DNA from: Acanthochromis polyacanthus
Taxonomy: Eukaryota; Chordata; Actinopteri; Pomacentridae
Assembly: GCF_021347895.1 (NCBI RefSeq)
Contig: NC_067119.1
Span: 7,452,534 to 7,516,533, forward strand
Direction: 5' to 3'
DNA length: 64,000 nucleotides
Positions within the stretch are counted from its first letter, which is position 1. Every line of letters starts with the position of its first letter. Under the pieces are notes generated by a model. That model had not been told where the DNA came from. It was given only the letters and a program-made list of their open reading frames with translations, and did not search any database. Both the position numbers and the translations under genes were made by a program. Shown here piece by piece: positions 1 through 12,702 of this stretch.

Positions 1-453
1 GTTATATATTGTATTATTAGGGTGTGTTTTTTGCAGTTGGGTAACCTCAAGGATGCTTTAAACATACAGCATCAACAAAACCCTGTTTAAAACTGTGGAA
101 GTTAGTTTACCTACACTTTCACCACGTGAATGCAAGGCCGTTTGTGGGCATTTTTAAGTTCCGATCGGCTTTGGTTTGTCTGTCTGTTCGCAACTTTACT
201 CAAAAGCAGACAAATGTGTTTTGCTGAAATTTTCAGGGAACAAATGGTGTAATTGTAGCTTTTTTTTTTCTTTTTTTTTTTAAAGACATGATTTTCAAGC
301 CACCTGGTGAGTTTTGGGGTTCAGACAATCAAAAATAATCTTAAGCTGTTCATGTTAAACTAATAATTTATGCATGTTCCTTGTATACATGTCTATAAAC
401 TACCATTATTTATCTCATCATACTGCACATGTATAAATGCTGTTGCTACACAC

Positions 454-3400
454 CTGTGGAAGAAGAGGTCTCCGCTGGGCGTTACAGCTGCATGAGCTGG
501 AGGTTTGAGAAGCTGGTTGTTTTTGAACCAGGACACCTCGGCTGCTGGCCGGCTGAATGGAGGTCTGCAGGTCACCGTCACATTTTCTCCTCTCTTTGCT
601 GTCAGGTTTGTGGGCTGCTGCACAAAACTCCAGTCCATCTCTGTAAAAAAAACAACATAAGTCACCTAAATGCTGGTGCTTTGTGCCTTTTTAATGATTT
701 TTACAACAGTAAAGCCACTGAAGGGGATGCCACAAGGGGAAAAGTGTACATTAAGGGGTTCTCTTACTGCAAGTTAAAGAGTTTACTGCAGATGTTGGCA
801 TACAGTACCAGCTGGAAGTAGAAAGGCCGGCTGGGACTTTACGGTCTCGTTCTGGTTGGAGGCTTCACAGTGATACGAGCCCTCGTCCTCTTTGCTCACA
901 TTTCTGAGGAATGCAGGCAGAGATGAGGCTAAGATGCCATATTTTAAATCTTTTTAACAAATTAATATAAACCTTTAATGTCTGCAGAAAGTATATTTCA
1001 AGTTTAAGCTCAAAAAACTGCACACAACATCCTGGTTTGAGACCTGTTCCAGTGGCTGTCGCTTTAAATCTAACTGAGCTGCTGCATCTTTAGTCACACA
1101 GGAGCAGAAAATCAGGTAAAAGCAACAAAGCTGCGGATAACGTGGATCATAACCTATTTGTGTTTAAAATTACTGCCGAACCTTCTCAAAACAAGCGTCA
1201 TTTTTATAGTACACATTTTTGACACTTCACTGAACAGCCTTCGATTTACGCTAATTTAATTTACTTCATATGCCTAAATGTAGGTGCAGTAGGAGTAAAA
1301 AACACTACAAGAATGAAGAGGTAACAAATGGGGAATTTTAGGAGACTGAATTAAACTGGATTGGGATTGGCCAAAGTACATTCGTGCAGACAAACTGTGA
1401 ATTTCCTCAGTGAGGGGTCAATAAAATGCATCTTTATATTTGAGATAGCTTTACAAATGAACAAATATCAAAAAAGAAAAGGAGAAATGGATCAAACTGT
1501 TCCTATAAATTGTGTACAGGTAGTGCAATTATGCAAATGGGTACTGAAATAAGTTACTTTAAATACATATAATCAGTGGTTTTATGCAGTACATGAATGT
1601 GTGCATGTCTGTAAAATATTTGCATTCTGCTCGACAGGTAACAGATCTGAGAGACAATGGGAGGAGAAATAACTGATCAGGATTCTCTTCTGTAACATTT
1701 ATATGCATCTTATTTTTAAAGCAATTTTCGTCAGGAGCACATAAGATTTTTTTGTCAACCAAAAGCTGCCATGAACTCCAAAAGTCGGTAAAGTCTGATG
1801 CAGTTACATCAACTAACTGAACAGCATTAAATATTACTTGTATTTAAATTTTATTAGATTTAGCAGAAAATGACGGTGTGCTAACATATTTTCTAAACTT
1901 CAGTTTTGTATCTTGGACTGCGACCCACATTTGGCCAAAAAACAATAAAGAATGAATATTCCTGCTGTCTGGTGCGGCGTCGGACCTGAATGTGAGCAGC
2001 TGTCCATTGTTCTGGAGGCTGAACGAGGCCGAGCAGTTCGTCAGGAGGCAGCCGTCTTTGAACCAGCGCACCATGGGAACGGGGAAGCCGCGGACGGCAC
2101 AGTGCATGGAGACCTCGGTTCCCATAGCGACGGTGATGTTGTCAGGGCCCTGGGTGATCTGCAGCCTCCTCGGGACCCCTTCAAGACAGACGGACACCAG
2201 AGGATGCTAACCACAGCGCAAAACCATATGTAGCACTAACAATCATGGATATTTTCAATTAAAGGGGCATAAAAAAATACTGAAACTTTCCTGGAAAAGA
2301 TGCACATTTTCATTTTACTTAAGAATATCTGAGTCAGTTTGCACAAAGTGTAGCAGTTACAGAATGACCATACTCACCGTGCACAGTTAGTTTAGCTGGT
2401 TTGCTCTTCTTGCTGATGTTCAGTAAAGGATTATACGTAACACAAATGTAAATCCCTCCATCCTCTAATGTTACGTTGGAAAGATGCAGAGTGCCTGAAG
2501 TTTTCTTCTCGTGACCACCTCCATATTCACCCTGAACATAAAAGCACAGTTTAAAGCATAAATTTTCAGACATTAGAGATGAAAATGAATCCTTAATGTG
2601 AACATATTTAAAGACATTGAACACTGTGCAATATTATGTCAGTCAGCAGTTTCAGTATAACAAGGTTTGGTGTGGTGGAACCCTATTGTTGATGCACTGC
2701 CACAACTTTTATCCACCTTATTAATGCAGAATTTTTATACATTTACAATGCAGGGGGACAACTCAACCTTGAGTTATCTTTGGTCAGGATTACTACACAC
2801 ATGTGGGAATGAATGTAAACTAAAAATAATTTCTAGGTCTTGACAAATTGTTCTGGATTGAATTCCAGATACCTGTAACTAAATGTTTTGTGCCTTTGTA
2901 GGCACTCTGATCTGTAAGTTGTAATGTGTAAATGATAAACTGAAGCATAATGTTGTTGAAATTGAACTTACTTTTCTTTAAAACATTCAGGTTGTTCATA
3001 ATGTTTTGGAAAAAGAGTTCAAAAAATGGGAAGTTTTGTACTGAAACAAAGGGAAAAATTTGGAGTTATTATTTATGTTATTGTTGCTCCGCCAAGGAAC
3101 ATGGTGGACTTCTGTACATTTGTTTGTCTGTCTCTGTCTGTGCACAATATTACTCAGAAACGGAATAAAAGATTTGGGTGAAATTTTCAGGGAAGGTCAG
3201 AAATGACAGAAGGATCAAATGATTATATTTTGGCAGTGAAGCAGTTTATAGTCTGGATCCACGGATTTGTTAAAGATTTCTGTATCATTGCGAGATAGCA
3301 GCACGCCGTCACTGTAACCATGACAACAAGTGAACACTACATCAGCTGCCTGCTGATGATCATATGATTGTGTTCCTACTACAAATCCATCATTGCAGAC

Positions 3401-4735
3401 TTATCAGTACTTATCTGTAGGTAATTATACAAGGAACAATTGATTAAATTGTGGGGGTGTTTCTGAGTCCCATCAATTCCCGCCGCCTGCTCCTTATTTA
3501 GGTCATGTGATTCGGTATCCGTGCATAACGTACACATGCATAACACACACCTGTGCTCAGAGCAAGGTCATTTTTTTTGTGAGTGCATCGATATTAAATG
3601 GACACATTCTATGTCGCCGTGATTTCTGATCATCAATAATTAATAAATAAAAAATGCAGCATTTCTACAAAAAAATGCTGTATTTCTGACAATGCAATAT
3701 GGGGGAATGAGCAGCCTTGGTGGAGTACTGAGCTCTCTGAGTGCTTTTCTTGTTTCATGGATGTGTCTTGCCTGCTTGGAGAGGCATCACTTTGTAGCGC
3801 TTCCTAAAGTTTCTCTTGGATGAAACGGGTGTTTGAAGCCTTTCTAAGATGCCACCCAAGTGTTTACAATAGACCTGTGTTTATTTAGAACAGTGTTTAC
3901 CTGAATCTGTCCTCCTCCTGTCACCACGTCTCCATCTTTAATCCAGGTGATGGTTGCAGGAGGTGAACTTTCTCCTGAAACACACTGAAGGAAAACTGCC
4001 TCTCCTTCTCTGACTGTCTGGTTCTGAGGACTGAAGAAAACATCCTCCAAACCTGCAGCACACAGAAGAGAATGCACAGAAGTTTACTGTATGTTACATT
4101 TGTACAGTCGGACGACATAGCATGTTTTGTCATCATGACTTCATAAATATGTAAGCTGAATATCTATATACATATAGGGGAAGACATACTTAGACCTTTT
4201 AATAAATGAAAAGTACTGATGCAACAAAAAAAGAAGAAAAAAAACCCCCCAAAAAGTCCATTACAAATGAGATGTTTGCGTATGTCTCCACCAACCAGTC
4301 AAGGTGCAGTTTATATCCACATCTATCCCAACTAATATAAGACTTTGAAGTGTCTAAGTTTACTGAGATACACATAAAAAGAGTCCAAGTCCTTGATAAA
4401 TATAAAATAAAGCCGTCAAATAAATGTATTGGAGTAAAAAGCACAATATTTTTTGGTTGTGTAGTAGAAATATATAGTAAGTAAAGTATAAAGTAGCATT
4501 AAAATAAGACATAAGCACTTCAAAGTTGTATTAAAACAAAGTTACACTCCATTTAGCCGAGTCTGGTTTAGTTATACGTGCATTTATCTGCATTCTCAGT
4601 AATCGTGAACCCTCCTGTTCATGCCATGGATGGTATTTAGGGACAGCCAGAATCCTAATTAACTAAAGATGACTGACCCAGTTGGAATGAGAAGGCCAAG
4701 CCGGACAGGATGAGCAGGCAGAGGAGGGAAGTCAT
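454..4735 (-). CDS. Multi-Ig-domain secreted or cell-surface protein, 5' part (partial)
   Basis: Six coding exons read on the minus strand: 4678-4735, 3901-4052, 2378-2531, 1986-2178, 809-903 and 454-640, each with AG/GT borders and matching phases (1,0,1,2,1,2). The ATG at 4733-4735 opens a short signal peptide (MTSLLCLLILSGLAFSF). The mature part then carries two complete Ig domains and the first half of a third. Domain 1 has Cys in FLQCV, Trp in ITWIKDG and the closing Cys in GIYICVTYNP. Domain 2 has SMHCAV, VRWFKDG and GSYHCEAS. Domain 3 has VTVTCRPP and VSWFKNN and stops before its second Cys. There are many N-glycosylation sequons (NQT, NVT, NIT, NCS, NVS, NET, NLT). The split-domain exons resemble C2/I-set receptors such as the DCC, Robo, CDON/BOC and PTK7 groups, but I could not assign a family. 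The gene continues beyond base 1, so any FN3, transmembrane or kinase part is unseen. Confidence 0.85.
2815..3080. repeat. Interspersed repeat, partial copy of the 29167-29688 family
   Basis: The segment shares a recognisable series of words with 29390-29580: 'gatctgtaagttgtaa', 'caggttgttcataatg' and 'actgaaacaaagggaaa' in the same order. It lies in an intron of the Ig-domain gene. The 12 bp terminal repeats seen in the longer copy are missing here, so this is an internal fragment. From memory this is a common fish non-autonomous element. Confidence 0.6.
3085..3425 (+). repeat. Fish interspersed repeat (gctccgccaagga family), copy 1
   Basis: It starts at 'gctccgccaaggaac', passes a 'gtttgtctgtctctgtctg' stretch, and ends near 'cctactacaaatcc'. 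A second copy in the opposite orientation sits at 21415-21690 and shares both ends and the middle 'aacactacatcagctgcctg'. A shorter third relic with the same 'tgaaattttcagggaac' word is at 165-245. The element lies in an intron of the Ig gene and has no coding capacity that I can see. Confidence 0.65.
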
Positions 4736-4739
4736 CGGT

Positions 4740-6540
4740 GGGAGCAGACAGATGGAGACACACACTTGCTTCCTACTGCAGAGCTCCCAGAGAGGTGGAC
4801 CAGCGAGCAGCTTCATCCATGCTGTCAGCTGGAAAAAGATAAAGAGCTCTAATTTCTCTTCACTTATATGTAGACTTCTTGTTTTCTGACAGCTCTGTAG
4901 TGTCTTAATCAGGTGACAGACCTCCTAAAAAATCTTCAGTGCACCAAAAGTAGCTCTGTAGTAAAGAGGTTACATGCTGGTGGTGAATGAATTGCATGTA
5001 AGGTTAAAATTCACAGGAGGGTTGCAGTTTTTAAAGCAGCTCACACTACTGAGGGAATCAAAGATCATGAAATAAAAATCACTGGGTGCCAGAAATATTA
5101 TGTTAAGACTGGAATGCTGTAAACGGCAAAAACAATGACAACAACAAATATCTGTAAAATAATTAGATTTTAGCTGTCATTTTATGGTCATGCACTGCAA
5201 AAAACTTAATTACTATTTGAATTCTTATTTTTTTAAATCATAAACATGCAAATTTGTTCTTTTTTTCAGTGTTTTTTTTAAGCTGTAATATAACAAAACA
5301 CGGGAAATATGTCAATTAAAATTTAAAACAAAAATTTGCCATTTTTTGGTCTTGAACATACATTTTGCTTCTTTCAAAAAATTGCAAATATCTGTACAAA
5401 TTACCATTTATAAAATACAACATTTAGGTGGACGTCATTTGTCACTTTAATCTATTTTTATACAGTTAATGTGTAAAATAATCCTTTTTTTGGAATATAT
5501 TACTAGATGGAAAACATGAAAAATCCAAATGACAGTTTAAAACAATTATTCACTATTTTCTCGTCTTTTATATACACATTTTTTCTTGTAAAATAACAGA
5601 AATATTCTGCAAGACAAAGCATTTTGCAGATTTAAAAAAGGGTTAAATCTATTTAATCTAATATTTTTTAAAATTCATATTTAGTTTTTTAAGTTATTAT
5701 CTGTAAGTTCAAGTCAAAAACCTAATGCACAATCACATCAAGAGAAAATATATAAAATAACATTTTACAAAGCTTTTTTTTCTGGCAATCTACTAATGCA
5801 ATGCTGAGTAAATTTAATCCACTAACACTAACAAAATAGGTATTATTCTTAACGTTAATCTTAGGTTAGTGTGATCCAGTGTTAGACACAACATATACGC
5901 TGAAACTGTCATATTGTTTCCATAACTGCACCATTTACCCACATTTTAACTGTGACTGAATGGTTTTAGGTGTTTGTGCAGTGTGAAGGAAACTGTTTCT
6001 TCCTTACACCTCCTAAACTGCAGCCTTCACTTCTACACCACAAACACTGAACCCGCAAAGACCCACTTCTGATTAGTTTCCTGCAAATGGATTCGGCAGA
6101 TGAATTTAAAATCATCCCTCTCTGAGCACCCTCCCCTCACTTCATTCCTGTTTTGGTGGTGAGTCTGTGGCAGAACTCAGCTTTGTCCTCTTTAGTCCCA
6201 TGAATGGGCCCAACCACTTTATAGAGCTCCACTGTGGCGCTGCACTCAATGAAAGTGACATGAAAAGAGGCTGCGGAGCTTTGTACTGGGAACATCAGTT
6301 ATTGGTCGCTGCGAGGACAGCAAGCGTCTGATCGTATAGGCTTTCATGATCCTCAGTGTGGCCATGTAAGGGCCGGGGCTTTACTGGGTGAGGACATGTG
6401 AAATGTACTTATGCACCGCTGAAGTCGTGCAAGTAGGCATGCGACGGATATAATTATGATCTCAGGAGGATTATTCATGAATGAAGAGTGAAAGCTGGAA
6501 GGGCAGATGAAGGTTAAAGTGAGGGATGAACAGGGAGTCA
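4740..6540. other. Intergenic, AT-rich, with a more complex block near its end
   Basis: This is the upstream flank of the Ig-domain gene. Bases 5137-5800 are AT-rich and built around 'cactgcaaaaa' and 'ctgtaaaataa' words, which also recur at 42930-43100 and 48290-48400 and are typical of fish dispersed repeats. Bases 6060-6480 have higher complexity and mixed base composition, with no ORF, and could be a regulatory block. No gene was seen. Confidence 0.4.
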
Positions 6541-6784
6541 GACATTAAGATGCTTTCATACCAAAAGTACACTTTTAATAGAAGACCACACATTAATTTA
6601 GCATAAGCTGGCAAAAGAAAATTGCAAATTAACTTTCCTGCTTTTAGAATTTTATATAAACATCTGATGGCCCAAACCATTAAAGTGTAGCGTACTGTGG
6701 AAACATATAGAAAAATATCTTGCAATATTTCCCAAAAACATCACAATGCGTGGAGAGTCAAACTGTAATAAAACATAAATTATG

Positions 6785-8100
6785 TCTGTTCTTACAGTTA
6801 GATGTCATAATAACCACATGATCTGTTTTTGTATAATATTAACAACACCTAAACTATATTAAAATGACATCACATTAGCAAGAGTTATACCCCAAATAGC
6901 ATCATTTCAGCAAAAATTGGAATTTTGGTGACCTAACCAACTGCCAATAAACTGTGGAAACATGCACAAATACATTGAAAATATTGGCTTTTTTTTTGCA
7001 ATATTTGTATCCAATTATCTGCACTATATGGAGATATTGTTGTCATATTTTTAAAAAAAATCAAGTGTTGTCTGTTGTTGTTACTCAAATACAATCAGAT
7101 GTTACAACTTCCTCATGATTTGTTCTTGCAGACTATCGGCAGCCCCAAGACGGTATTAAATTGTGCCATATTACCAGGAATCTTGTCAAAAATAGAATTA
7201 TTTTACAAAAAAATAGAATTTTGGTGACCCACTCCAATGTCATTAAACTATAAAGAAACAGAAGTGTGGAAACAAAGAGAAACACATTGAAAATATTAAA
7301 GTTTTTTTTTTTTTTACTTTTTTGTCAAATTACCTAAATTTAGTGGATATATGCTTGCCATTCTTCATTAAAAATCAAATATGATCCATTATTGTTGCTT
7401 AAATACAGTCAGATGTTACAATTTCCTCCTGATTTGTTACTGAAGAATATCAACAACCCCTAAACTCTACTAAAATTGTGCCACATTATCAGGAATCTAA
7501 CCAAAAATAGCATAATTTTACAAAAAAAATAATAATTTGGGTGTTCAACTAATTGCCATCAAACTGTTGAGAAACAAACTGTGGAAACAGACAGAAATAC
7601 ATAAAAAATATTGACTTTCTTTGTAAAATTTTGACTTTTATTGTCAAATTATCTGCAATATATGGAGATATGTTTGTCACACTTCAATAAAAATCAAATG
7701 ATGTCTGTTATTGTTGCTCAAATACAGTCAGATGTTACAATTTCATCGTGATTTGTTCTTGCAGAATATCGGCAAGTTCAAAACTACTAAAACTGCATCA
7801 AATAACCAAGGATCAAAGACAAAATAGCATAATTTCAATGCCAATTCAATTTTGCTGGTTTAATCTGGTGTTTGTTTCCAATTATGGAAACAAACAGGAA
7901 TACATTGAAAATGTTGAAGTTTTTGTTGCAATATTTTGACAGTTTTTCATCAAATGATCTCCAATATATGGAGATACGTTTGTCATACTTCAACAAAAAT
8001 CTAATGTCTGTTGTTGCTTGAATATAGCCAGATCTCATCATTTCCTCATGGTTTGTTCTTGCAGCCCCTAAATTATGTTAAAATTGTCACATTACCAGGA
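6785..8100. repeat. Diverged tandem array, about five units of ~305 bp
   Basis: The word 'cagatgttacaa' followed by 'tgatttgtt' and a 'tcttgcagaatatc'-like segment recurs near 7096, 7409 and 7728, with more decayed versions near 6800 and 8029. Between them other blocks recur in the same order: 'acattgaaaatatt', 'tatggagata', 'ttgtcata', 'caaaaatagcata'. Spacing is roughly 298-319 bp. Units differ by many substitutions and small indels, so the array is old. No ORF is conserved between units. Confidence 0.8.
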
Positions 8101-8149
8101 ATTACACCCAAACCAGCATCATTTCATAAAAACTGAGGATCCAATTCAA

Positions 8150-9394
8150 ACTTTCATTTCAGAATTGTCGCCTCACCCTGCTCGAATGCTTTTAGACGAC
8201 AAAAGAATGAGGATGAGTCGCTTGATCTGATGAAACCCCGACATAAGAAGCATTAGTCATCGCTGTTGAGCTGCAGGTATCAGTGAATCGCCCGGCGGGT
8301 CCAGCAGAGCTAGTGGCCGCTTACGCTCACATAATGCTGAGAGCCCGGGGGTGTGTATTTGTTTGACTCACAACACATCATTTACACTGTTTAGCATTTG
8401 ATTAAAATGTTTTTTAAGCCCACGCACTCACTTGTACGCCCATTTCTACCATGCCTGTAAACATGATATTCACCGTTTTGTTATTTGCTAACCTGGTTTT
8501 TGACATCTCATACTATCCTTTAAAACTACTTCAGATGCTGTCACGGCATTCAGATAAAACCACTGCTTTGCATAACATAAAGGAACTGAAATGGGCTCGA
8601 GCTGCAATTTGTTTTTAGGTGCACATATCCTGAACTACATTATTTCATTTTGGCTTAATTAGAGAACAGTTCAGCTGAAAAATTGAGGTTTTCTTCCACT
8701 TTTAATGCTTTAAAAGCACATTTCAGTTGCTGTTTTTTTTACCTTCAGTGACATTAAAGCCATTAACAAAAGGTTTTCCTTTTCATTTCTGCTTCTTGTT
8801 GGTGCACTGCTGATAAAGCACTAGTTTACAGAGAATTTGTCTGGTTATTTATCCAATTATTCGTACTTATTAACAGAATATAAGCTAGAATTGTTCATTT
8901 TAGGTGCTTTAATACTTGCACACTTTGCAAGATGATTCTTTTCTTTGCAACTCAACAATAAAATTTCACTTTTGCTTGCATGCACTCAACAGATATACAA
9001 TAGATGTACAAATCCAGCACCTGTTGTGCAACATAAAGCAATTTGTCCTCAGAAACTAGATGAAAGCTGCATTTTCATTCAGTGGAGTTTAAAGGTACAA
9101 GTGGCAAAAATAAATGGATCTCAGAAACACAACACAGATGCCATTTTCACAAGAAGTCCATTAAATGTTCTTTTATGCACCCCAGTGCTGTTTAAAGAGC
9201 ATTAAAAGCAGTGACACTTACTCTGCAGGAGTCTGATGTCCGTCTTTTCGCTGGTTTTCAATCAGCCCATTCGCCTGCAGTCTGTCGGCTGCATTCTGCT
9301 CTCCCTGTGCATTTGCTGAGCTTCCAGCTGCGAGAGAACAAGCAACAGCCACTCGCATGTACAGCAACACCCTCCACCCCCACCTTCAACACAA

Positions 9395-9395
<1 letters not shown>
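8150..9395. other. Intergenic, no gene seen
   Basis: Bases 8160-8350 are of mixed composition and look unique. The remainder is AT-rich and holds no splice-bounded coding sequence. No promoter or RNA gene was recognised. Confidence 0.35.
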
Positions 9396-9452
<57 letters not shown>

Positions 9453-9462
9453 GCGCGCGCGC
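9396..9462. repeat. Compound microsatellite (CA)n(GC)n
   Basis: About 27 CA dinucleotides (9396-9450) run directly into about six GC dinucleotides (9451-9462). Alternating purine/pyrimidine runs of this kind favour left-handed DNA. The cysteine/valine-rich reading frames across it are artefacts of the repeat. Confidence 0.98.
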
Positions 9463-9751
9463 TGCATTCTCATTCAAAACCAACAGCTGTAATGAAGCAC
9501 AAAAACCTTTAATTGTGTGTCCATTTAGATGGCAATCAGAAGCAAAACACTCTCAGAGTAAAAATACAACATTAAGAAGTGTCCACTGACTGCAAGAAGT
9601 GAAGAAGAATCGTATTAGAACAGAGATTTTCATTGATTTCATTTGAGTTGAAGAAAAGTGTAATGTTTGTCTACTGTTGGTACCAAAAACTGTTCATAAA
9701 CTTTGTCTCCTGCTGTCAATGCACATAATTGAAGTCTGTGTAAACCTCTAC

Positions 9752-10065
9752 ACACTACCGTTCAAAAGTTTGGGGTCATCCAGACAATTTTGTGTTTTCC
9801 ATGAAAACTCACACTTTTATCCATGCGCTAACATAACTACACAAGGGTTTTCTGCTCATCAATGAGCCTTTCAACCCCACTAGCTAACACCATGCAGCAT
9901 TAGAACACAGGAGTGATGGTTGCTGGAAATGTTCCTCTGTACCCCATGGAGATATTCCATTAAAAATCAGCTGTTTATAGCTAGAATAGTCATTTACCAT
10001 ATTAAAAATGTCTAGACTGTATCAGGCCGCTTAGCTTTCCTTCTTCCCAGCATCACTTTCCAGCA
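9752..10065. mobile_element. Non-autonomous DNA-element relic (ccgttcaaaagtttgggg family), copy 1
   Basis: It opens with 'cactaccgttcaaaagtttg' and continues with 'ccatgaaaactcacactttt' and 'acacaagggttttctgctca', a word series I know from a dispersed fish element with Tc1/mariner-like ends. A second, shorter copy with the same opening is at 53620-53700. No coding sequence is present. Confidence 0.6.
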
Positions 10066-10072
10066 TCTTCAT

Positions 10073-10156
10073 GTATACACCCCCTGTCAAAAGTTTTAGG
10101 ACACTCTCATTCAAACAAAGTAGAACCTGTCCTACAACTTTTGACAGGGGGTGTAT
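10073..10156. mobile_element. Fold-back element, copy 1, TA-bounded
   Basis: Two arms starting 'tacaccccctgtcaaaagtt' and ending with its reverse complement pair over about 28 bases with a single mismatch. The loop of roughly 24 bases contains 'attcaaacaaagtag'. The element starts and ends with TA, as expected for a Tc1/mariner-type minimal element. A second copy, with its loop in reverse orientation, is at 10541-10624. Confidence 0.8.
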
Positions 10157-10540
10157 TTCATCATATGGATGTGACCAGGGCAGGACTGTGATCATACATG
10201 TAAAGTTTCAGGCAGATTGGAGCATGTTCAGGACATTTACACAGCATTTGAAAGTTCATGGTGAAGGACCAAAATTCCAGAGGCCGCGACGGACACGCCC
10301 TTTGACTTTGGAAAAAGATTTAATAACTCTGGATCATTAAGGCCTCCTGTATGTACTGGCCGAATTTGAGGTGAATTGGAGTTTCCCCCTAGGAGGAGTT
10401 CGCTCTAGAAAAAAATGAAAAATGGGCAAAAATCTGACATTCAACGCAAAATAGCTCACTTCCTGTTGGGTTTGGAATGTGGCTGTCACTGACTTTTTTG
10501 TTCAGCCTGATATGCTGCATATGTGTACCAAATTTAGTAG

Positions 10541-10624
10541 ATACACCCCCTGTCAAACGTTGTAGGACAGGTTCTACTTTATTTGAATGAGAAAGTGCCC
10601 TAAAACTTTTGACAGGGGGTGTAG
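10541..10624. mobile_element. Fold-back element, copy 2, inverted relative to copy 1
   Basis: The same ~80 bp palindrome as at 10073-10156, with the loop read on the other strand ('ctactttatttgaatgag'). It carries slightly more mismatches between arms (cgttgtagg against ttttaggg). The two copies enclose about 385 bp, so the 10073-10624 block could itself be a larger element using the palindromes as ends. Confidence 0.8.
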
Positions 10625-12190
10625 ATCCCAAAGCGTTCCCAGGTCAGCCGAGATATGTAACCTCTGTGAAGGAAAATCACTTCAGCTGGCTCCTTTTGAT
10701 ATAAAGTAACAGCAGCTCCACTCCAAGCTTATTTCCAACATTCTCTGATGTTTAAAACTGAGGCCAGCCTCTCAATGGAGAACGCTCATTTCTGTAGCTT
10801 GTAGTGCTCTCGTTCTTCTGGTCACTATCCAGAGCTAAAGACCAAAGGTGAGAGCGACAAAGTGGTTGAGAACTCTCATTTCTCCTCAACATTTGTCCCT
10901 TGACACTTTCATGCTACACATTACACAACATTGTTTGGCTTTAATTTAACCACGCTAATGTAACATTGCAGAACATGCTATCCTGGCCTTGTCTGTGTTT
11001 AAATTATGTTACAGTTTACATCTGAAACACACAGACGTTAATTACCTTCATGCGGTTCAGCTGTTTATTCCTTTGTTCAAACTCACCTTTTTCTTCGTTG
11101 GTTCTGTCTCACCATGCAGGACTGGTGTTAGGGAGGAGGCTAAATAGCTAGGTGAGGGGGAAAATGCATGCTAGAATGCTGACTGAGCATGCTAGCATTT
11201 ACCTCAAAGCACACATGTGTCACAGAGCTGCTATCATGGCTGCAAACTCTTTCAATACTAAAGGGGAGACTAGATCAAACAAACAGAGCTGCCCATACAG
11301 TGGCTTCTGTCTCACTTGGACGCGGCTGCAGCCAACATACTACTGGGTCCAGATGAAGTCCTTGCAAATGTAAATTGGCAATCCATTCAGCATAATCAAA
11401 TGGAAATGAAAGTACAAATGCACCGATTTATAATCTATGCAGGAAGGGTCATTTTAATTAAGCAGACAAAGCCGACGCAGCGGGCGAAATGTAACATTGT
11501 TGGATTCAGGACAACATCAAACGCACAAATCCACCAAAGGAGGTGCAGAGTCCCAGTTTTTTCCAACAATCCAAGCGAGAGACCAGTTTAATGCAGATAC
11601 TGACCGACCCACTGACTTCTCTGAATACTGCAAACGACGCACTGTGGAAGTAACTGTTGATATACTGAAATCTATTGATTGTTGTGCTTTTTTCTTCAGG
11701 TCAGAAAGATGATGAATATGTTTTTTGGGCATTGCACTTACGACATATATCAACATTTAGACATTGTAATCCATATATGTTACTATATAGAACTTTTATT
11801 TCATTATTTTTCACATTTGCCTTCCAACTTTAGGAGTTTGTCACACTGCACTTCATTAAAAATATTACTTGAGCAATAAACTTTTGTTATAGTTCATGAA
11901 TTATTCTACTGCAGACCATTTAATCATATTTAGGAACAAACAAATTCATGAGAGGATATACATTATTGATCTCAGGGAAAATATCTGTCCCAAATAAAAA
12001 GAATTTAATGGAAAAATTCCCTTGTTCATATCTGTGTGTGTGTTCTGGTCAAACAATACCACCACTTTACCTAACAATACACACAATTTTTAATAATGTT
12101 TTTTAAAAAACCTTTTTAAAGAGTGCTTCAAGGAATAAAAATGTCAGAGGAAGATTTTCTGGCACAAGCATCCACAAACAGAAGATACAG
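10625..12190. other. Intergenic, no gene supported
   Basis: Several short overlapping reading frames occur at 11150-11760, but none shows paired splice sites, a recognisable domain or a consistent frame. The rest is AT-rich. Two AATAAA-type sites on the minus strand (12196-12201 and 12296-12301) could end the small gene at 12703-13434. Confidence 0.4.
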
Positions 12191-12702
12191 CAACTTTTAT
12201 TAACTAAAATCTCAAATTAGACACGAGTGGCAACATTAGTTCATCAGTTAAAAACAATGCTTTAATTTTCAATACTGTAAAAAGTTACTTACAGGTTTAT
12301 TATTAACAGACTTCTGAGCAGGTTCATGTACAATAGCAAGGTCATTGCTTGTACAGAAAAAGTAGTAGTAGTAGCAGTTGTATTCTCAGCAGTATAAACA
12401 TCTTACATTTTGTCTAAATCAAACTACACAAATAATCACATCTTAACAAACCTGACAGTTTAGGAAACCAACATTGAGTGAAACATAAAGCGATAGCATC
12501 CACTGAAGATAAATTTGAAACACTGAAAAATAATTAATTTAGCATTTTTTTCATAGAATTATTAGTGCAGCTTTTTCTTAAAAGTCATGGTTTTCAGTCA
12601 GGATATAGCAGTAATAATATAATAAAAACATATAAAAAATCTGGGGATTTTAATATCTAGACTAAATGTTTTAAAGCTGAAATTGTTGATCGAGTCACGA
12701 CT

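Noticed and set aside
9211..9492. Reading frames on both strands across the CA/GC microsatellite
   Set aside because: Composition comes entirely from the repeat (His-Thr or Cys-Val runs); no splice or domain support.
11150..11760. Cluster of short frames on both strands
   Set aside because: No consistent exon model could be built and no family was recognised.
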